A DNA stretch of 64,000 nucleotides, taken from contig NC_064237.1 of NCBI RefSeq assembly GCF_023101765.2, positions 8,279,649 through 8,343,648 on the forward strand, in the 5' to 3' direction. Each line of letters opens with the position of its first letter. Positions within the stretch are counted from its first letter, which is position 1. A program made the position numbers and the translations under genes. This stretch comes from Spodoptera frugiperda (lineage: Eukaryota; Arthropoda; Insecta; Lepidoptera; Noctuidae). Shown here one piece after another: positions 59,746-64,000 of the stretch. The notes beneath the pieces were generated by a model. The model did no database searches and was not told the DNA's origin. It was given only the letters and a program-made list of their open reading frames with translations.

Positions 59746-62619
59746 GTGCACCTCTCAAATATTCGAGGCTTGCACTCAAATATCAATGCGGTCCATCACC
59801 ACCTAGAGACCGAGAACCCCACGCTCTTGTTTCTCTCGGAGACCCAGATCAGATGTCCGTCGGACGTATCATACTTGAACTACCCAGGCTTTTCCCTGGA
59901 GCACAATTTCGTTCCCCGCGCAGGCGTATGCCTATACGTCCAAGACGGCATCTGTTACCGGCGTCTCCGAAACTTTGAAGACCCCAGTTTTTCAACCTTG
60001 TGGATACTGGTGGACACAGGGATGGAGAAAATTCTCTATGCCTGTGTCTACCGGTCGCACAGCGGAGATTTGGAGACGACCAGATTAGCTCAACACCTTG
60101 TGGAGACGGCGGATGCGGCTCGGCAGAGGTACCCTTCGGCCCAGTTGGTGTTACTGGGGGACTTTAACGCCCATCACCAGGAGTGGCTGTTCCCATACCA
60201 GTGCACTGACCATGCTGGGAGGGAAATGCGTAAGCTTGCGCTAACGCTTGGCCTGACCCAGCTGGTCCAGGAGGCCACAAGGGTGCCCGATGTCGACTCG
60301 CACACTGCCAACTGCTTAGACCTTCTGCTGACAACTGATCCAGACAGCTACTCGGTGTCAGTTTCTTCACCCTTGGGTAGCTCTGACCACTGTCTGGTGA
60401 AATCCGTATCCACGTACTCCCCACCGGATCCTTGTCCCAGAGGATCTCGGCGGATGTGGCGGTACAAGTCAGCAGATTGGGATGGGATGCGATCTTTTTT
60501 TGCATCCTATCCTTGGCGGCCTGTCTGCTTCTCTACTGAGGACCCGTCAGCTTGTGCGGATGCCATAACGGGGGTGTTGCGTCAGGGCATGGAATACTAC
60601 ATTCCATTCTCGGATGCGACATCTTTCGGTGGGACTCGTCCATGGTTCGATGCCGACTGCAGACGTGCTGAAGCGCGAAAGCATGCGGCATACTTGGCAT
60701 GGGCGGATGCCAGGCGTCGTAGGGCTGACGATATTCTTCAGAGGAAGAGAGCCTATAACCGGGCTGCCAAGTCATGCAAAAAGGCATTACGGATGGCTCG
60801 GTTCAACCACATTGGCCGAATAGGGAACAAACTGGCTTCTTACCCAGCGGGTAGTAAAGCGTTTTGGTCCCTGGCCAAGGCGGTTGAATCGAACTTCTGC
60901 CGCCCTTCACTCCCACCTCTCCTGGGGCCTAACGGGACGCTGGCACACACCGCGGTAGAGAAAGCGAACCTGTTTGCTTCTCTATTTGCGGAATCTTCAC
61001 GTCTTGATACTGGTGGCGCTTTGCCTCCTTCTCTCCATAGAGTTTGCGAGACGAATATGTCAAAAATTCGCATACGACAGAAGGAGGTATATAAGACGTT
61101 GCGTAATCTTGACGTGAACAAGGCCAGTGGCCCCGACGGAATCCCAGCCGTGGTTTTAAAAATCTGTGCGCCTGAGTTGTCTCCAATCCTGACACGCCTG
61201 TTTCGACTTTCTTTGGAGACTGGTCAAGTGCCGGTTGCATGGAAGCTAGCCAACGTGCAGCCTGTGCCCAAAAAAGGTAGTCGTGCCGACCCTAATAATT
61301 ACCGGCCCATCTCGGTCACGTCCATACTCTGCAAGAGTATGGAACGTGTACTTAACAACAGGCTCCTGGCATACCTTGAAGGTAACGACCTCCTCAGTGA
61401 TCAGCAGTATGGGTTTCGCCGCAACCGATCCACTGGGGACCTTCTTGCGTATGCCACCCACATTTGGAGCGAGGCCATCGAGAAGCACGGGGAGGCAATA
61501 GCGGTCTCTCTCGATATATCGAAGGCCTTTGACAGGGTTTGGCACGACAGCCTTATCGGCAAGCTTCCTGCATATGGACTTCCCGCTGATCTGTGCAGAT
61601 GGATTGCAGACTTCCTGAGGGATCGGTCAATTCGAGTAGTCATTGATGGCTGCTCGTCTGACCAATTTGGCATCAACGCCGGAGTCCCTCAGGGGTCAGT
61701 ACTTTCAGCAACGCTCTTTTTGCTGCACATCAACGACCTGCTTAAGCCCGGTATCTTTGGGTATGCAGATGACAGCACAGTTGTTGAAAGGTATGTGTCC
61801 GATGCGCGGAGTAGCGGAACACAGATCCGGTCTCAAAGAGAATCCATGGTCGAACGGTTGAACTCGTCCTTGAAGGCGGTTTCCGATTGGGGTGACGCCA
61901 ACTTGGTCAAGTTCAACGCTACCAAAACCCAGGCGTGTCTATTCTCTGCCAAACGGAGTCAATTCCCGCTGGCTCCGACTTTCCGAAATGTGTCCGTTCC
62001 GGTAGCGGATCGTCTTGAGCTTCTGGGCGTAACTCTATCGCCAACGCTTAACTTCGGCTCTTATATAGAGTCGAAGGCGCATCTGGCTGGTAGGAAGTTG
62101 GGTATTCTCTCGAAGGTGAGACGGTACTTCACACCGAAACAACTGCTGAGCCTGTACCAAGCGCAGGTTCGGTCATGTATGGAGTACTGTTCTCACCTTT
62201 GGGACGGCTCGGCCAAATACCAGCTGGATGCGCTCGAACACATTGAAAGGCGTGCCAAGAGGCTCATCAATGACGATGCGCTTGTGGAGGCCCGGCTTCA
62301 AAGCCTTGAACACAGGCGCAAGGTCGCAAGCCTTTCCGTTTTTTACCGGATACATTTCGGAGAGTGTGCGGGGGAATTGCACAACTTGATTCCCCCTAGT
62401 CCTTTTCATCATCGAACCACAAGACAATCGGCGAGGCGTAACCGCTTCATGGTAGATATCCCACCCACTCGCACGAAGCGCTTCGCTTCAAGCTTCCTTG
62501 TGCGAACTGCTAGGGAGTGGAACTCCTTGCCGGAGTCTGTGTTTCCTGATGGGTATAACTTGGGTGTCTTCAAGGCCCGAGTGAATAGGTTGCTTATGGG
62601 CAGACGTGCTCCACCGTAG
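59746..62619 (+). CDS. LINE ORF: apurinic-type endonuclease plus reverse transcriptase
   Basis: This 957-codon frame encodes the enzyme pair that nicks target DNA and copies the element RNA onto the nick. The endonuclease domain (about residues 1-220) has SNIRGLHSN, the catalytic Glu in FLSETQ (E32), GDFNAHH (D139, N141) and SSDHCL (D214, H215). The RT domain (about 440-730) has NNYRPISVTS, SDQQYGFRRNRST, the DISKAFDRVWHD box (about 590), AGVPQGSVLS and YADD (673-676). The C-terminal region holds RSCMEYCSHLW and a basic tail; no RNase H is seen. The length is usual for LINE ORF2. The frame opens at GTG (59746). There is no in-frame ATG between the upstream stop (TAA 59686-59688) and M93. An ATG at 59690 is in another frame, so one small indel may have separated the start from the body. 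It belongs to the jockey/CR1 group broadly; the clade is not assigned. Confidence 0.93.
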   Translation: MHLSNIRGLHSNINAVHHHLETENPTLLFLSETQIRCPSDVSYLNYPGFSLEHNFVPRAGVCLYVQDGICYRRLRNFEDPSFSTLWILVDTGMEKILYACVYRSHSGDLETTRLAQHLVETADAARQRYPSAQLVLLGDFNAHHQEWLFPYQCTDHAGREMRKLALTLGLTQLVQEATRVPDVDSHTANCLDLLLTTDPDSYSVSVSSPLGSSDHCLVKSVSTYSPPDPCPRGSRRMWRYKSADWDGMRSFFASYPWRPVCFSTEDPSACADAITGVLRQGMEYYIPFSDATSFGGTRPWFDADCRRAEARKHAAYLAWADARRRRADDILQRKRAYNRAAKSCKKALRMARFNHIGRIGNKLASYPAGSKAFWSLAKAVESNFCRPSLPPLLGPNGTLAHTAVEKANLFASLFAESSRLDTGGALPPSLHRVCETNMSKIRIRQKEVYKTLRNLDVNKASGPDGIPAVVLKICAPELSPILTRLFRLSLETGQVPVAWKLANVQPVPKKGSRADPNNYRPISVTSILCKSMERVLNNRLLAYLEGNDLLSDQQYGFRRNRSTGDLLAYATHIWSEAIEKHGEAIAVSLDISKAFDRVWHDSLIGKLPAYGLPADLCRWIADFLRDRSIRVVIDGCSSDQFGINAGVPQGSVLSATLFLLHINDLLKPGIFGYADDSTVVERYVSDARSSGTQIRSQRESMVERLNSSLKAVSDWGDANLVKFNATKTQACLFSAKRSQFPLAPTFRNVSVPVADRLELLGVTLSPTLNFGSYIESKAHLAGRKLGILSKVRRYFTPKQLLSLYQAQVRSCMEYCSHLWDGSAKYQLDALEHIERRAKRLINDDALVEARLQSLEHRRKVASLSVFYRIHFGECAGELHNLIPPSPFHHRTTRQSARRNRFMVDIPPTRTKRFASSFLVRTAREWNSLPESVFPDGYNLGVFKARVNRLLMGRRAPP

Positions 62620-62694
62620 GCCGTATCATCACTTACCATCAGGTGAGATAGCGGCCAAACGTCGACCCACTAAATGTAAAAAAAAAAAAAAAAA
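62620..62694 (+). other. LINE 3' UTR and A-tail
   Basis: A very short UTR with CTTACCATCAGGTGA and gcggccaaacgtcgaccc, then taaatg and 17 A. The same 3' end is seen in copy A (minus strand, 5875-5940) and at 54843-54912. Confidence 0.85.
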
Positions 62695-62760
62695 GACTAT
62701 TGGTTCAATGGTCGTTCTGAGTTACCTTCTTTTTGCTATATTGCTCTTTTATTTTTATCT

Positions 62761-62856
62761 TTTTTGAGCGGCTAAAATCATCCAATGATTTCTACCGCCT
62801 TGGGTGGGGTGACAGAGAGTTTTAGACTCCCACTGACTAAAAACGACCCCGTTTCT
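62761..62856 (-). repeat. R1-tail short repeat, copy 19a
   Basis: T-run, then ctaaaatcatccaatgattt, ccgccttgggtgggg and cactgactaaaaacgacccc. The head half is missing because copy 19b abuts it. Confidence 0.75.
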
Positions 62857-62860
62857 ATGA

Positions 62861-62994
62861 AGGAAAAACATCCAATGACTTATCCTTGTGCGAGGCGAGA
62901 GGCAGTGTCGGACTCTTACTGACTAAAAACCACCCCGTTCCTTCTTCTTCTTTGAGCCGGAGCCCCGGTAACCTGTTTCACTATCCGCAGCTCC
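62861..62994 (-). repeat. R1-tail short repeat, copy 19b
   Basis: gaaggaaaaacatccaatga to the common head (ccgcagctccag), with a tandem ttcttcttc in place of the tactcctgc block. It is in direct tandem with 19a. Confidence 0.8.
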
Positions 62995-64000
62995 AGACTA
63001 CTCCGCAGTGATCTTTTATGTAAAGTTAATGACTTTTTTCTACGTTATGAGATACCAAAAGCTATCCGAATCTGGCATACCTAAGTTTTTGCCCAAAACC
63101 ATCTACATTTATCTTCCATATATTTAAATCTGTATCATTAATCTTCTTTAAATCATCCCATACAATTAATCTACCATGAGCACAAGATCTCAACTATACG
63201 ACACGCGCCTTAGCGGTTATCTTCGCAATGACTTGCGTTTTATCATATAATCGTTTATAGATTAGCGGTAGCAGGGCAACATATCCGCTATCACTTTACT
63301 TGGCAACAAAACACCGGTAAGTTAAGCTACTAGAGACCCTCACGAGTATACTTAAACGAACATTAAGCCGTTAATTAATTAAGTTAACATTAGACTAAGT
63401 TTTAGTTGGAATTTCTAACATACATTAGTTTACCTCTGCAGTGTTTCTGTCGGGATGTTTTGTGCCTAAGCCTTTATGTGCAGTTTATTTATACAGTGGT
63501 GTTAGATTTTAATTATTTTCCGTCATAACATCGATTTTTGAACAAAAGCTACCATTAATTACTTTTTGGTACTAATATGGTTGTTAAACTACAATTACAA
63601 TATTTGCAATCATTAAAATTGTAAATAAGTGGTTAATACAATCATTGGATAATCGCGTTTACGTAATACATGTATGTACTTTCAAAGCTAATGTGTTTGA
63701 CTACTGTTAAACAATGTAAATTAAACCTTTGAACTGTTTGAACACATGTTATTCATTCAACAAAATGTAGCGATAAATTGATCATTCGCGTATGAGAAAA
63801 CTCTTTGATTTTGCAAAAATATATATGAAAAATATCAGTGGAGTGCTCGCTTGCTGCCGGTCTATAGAATAGGCCCCTAGGGCGTGTAATATCCATGAAA
63901 TATGCGTTTGTCCGAGCACAAAGCAACAGGGCTGCCAGCGGGGTTTGTATTCACAGAGAAATTCAAAATATTTCAATAACATGCAGCTAAACTGCGAATT
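62995..64000. other. AT-rich stretch, no gene seen
   Basis: No repeat or exon recognised up to the window end. Confidence 0.4.

Larger units (their letters stand above)
59083..62694 (+). mobile_element. Near full-length non-LTR retrotransposon (copy B)
   Basis: A GC-rich plus-strand insertion: about 650 bp of 5' sequence, a 957-codon EN-RT frame (59746-62619), a 58-bp 3' UTR with the box CTTACCATCAGGTGA (62632-62646), and 17 A (62678-62694). The left edge is set by the composition change. aagact at 59077-59082 and aaagact at the right edge may be a short target duplication, but this is weak. No separate ORF1 (gag-like) is visible, so copy B may lack part of its 5' end, or the family may use a single main ORF. 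Copy A at 5878-9302 is the same family. Confidence 0.88.

Noticed and set aside
60164..60505. Minus-strand open frames over the LINE ORF
   Set aside because: Antisense shadows of the EN-RT frame, caused by its high GC content.

Overview
This window looks like nuclear DNA of a moth or butterfly, most likely a noctuid-type lepidopteran. It is AT-rich, has almost no coding sequence, and is filled with short dispersed repeats typical of that order: a short family in about twenty copies that ends in A-runs, tRNA-headed SINEs with a GGTTCGATTCC B box, LINE tails ending in TTTGAC repeats, and LINE tails carrying the box CTTACCATCAGGTGA. The species assignment is inference from remembered repeat families; no database search was possible. 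No rRNA, no free-standing tRNA gene and no CRISPR array were seen.

Layout. 1-5.7 kb: AT-rich DNA with a GC-richer island (790-985), a 138-bp hairpin MITE flanked by TTA (1893-2030), a second inverted-repeat structure (2271-2582) and two copies of the abundant short repeat. 5.77-9.33 kb: a TA-flanked palindromic MITE split by a decayed, near full-length LINE on the minus strand, with an 11-bp target-site duplication. 9.87-11.2 kb: a degenerate AGCATTATAGC-type array invaded by a compact 982-bp LTR element on the minus strand. That element has two ~240-bp LTRs, a primer-binding site matching tRNA-Trp, a purine tract and a 4-bp AAGC duplication, but no coding capacity. 11-59 kb: mostly intergenic or intronic DNA with many SINE and LINE fragments and MITEs. 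It holds two weak host-exon candidates (16322-16403 and 21157-21402) and a possible promoter or 5'-exon island near 52.4 kb. 29.03-29.63 kb: a truncated R1-like LINE whose 3' UTR is the abundant short repeat. 59.09-62.69 kb: the best gene in the window, a plus-strand LINE with a 957-codon endonuclease/reverse-transcriptase frame, short 3' UTR and A-tail. It is the same family as the decayed copy at 5.9-9.3 kb.

How the parts work together. The 59-62 kb LINE encodes the machinery (endonuclease plus reverse transcriptase) for target-primed insertion. The truncated tails, A-runs and target duplications elsewhere are the expected products of such enzymes. The MITEs and the LTR element have no enzymes of their own and would depend on proteins encoded elsewhere. 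I did not find a clearly new multi-gene system. The most informative points are the non-autonomous LTR element, the link between the abundant short repeat and an R1-like 3' UTR, the shared 3'-end box in several LINE/SINE families, and the nested insertions that give relative ages.
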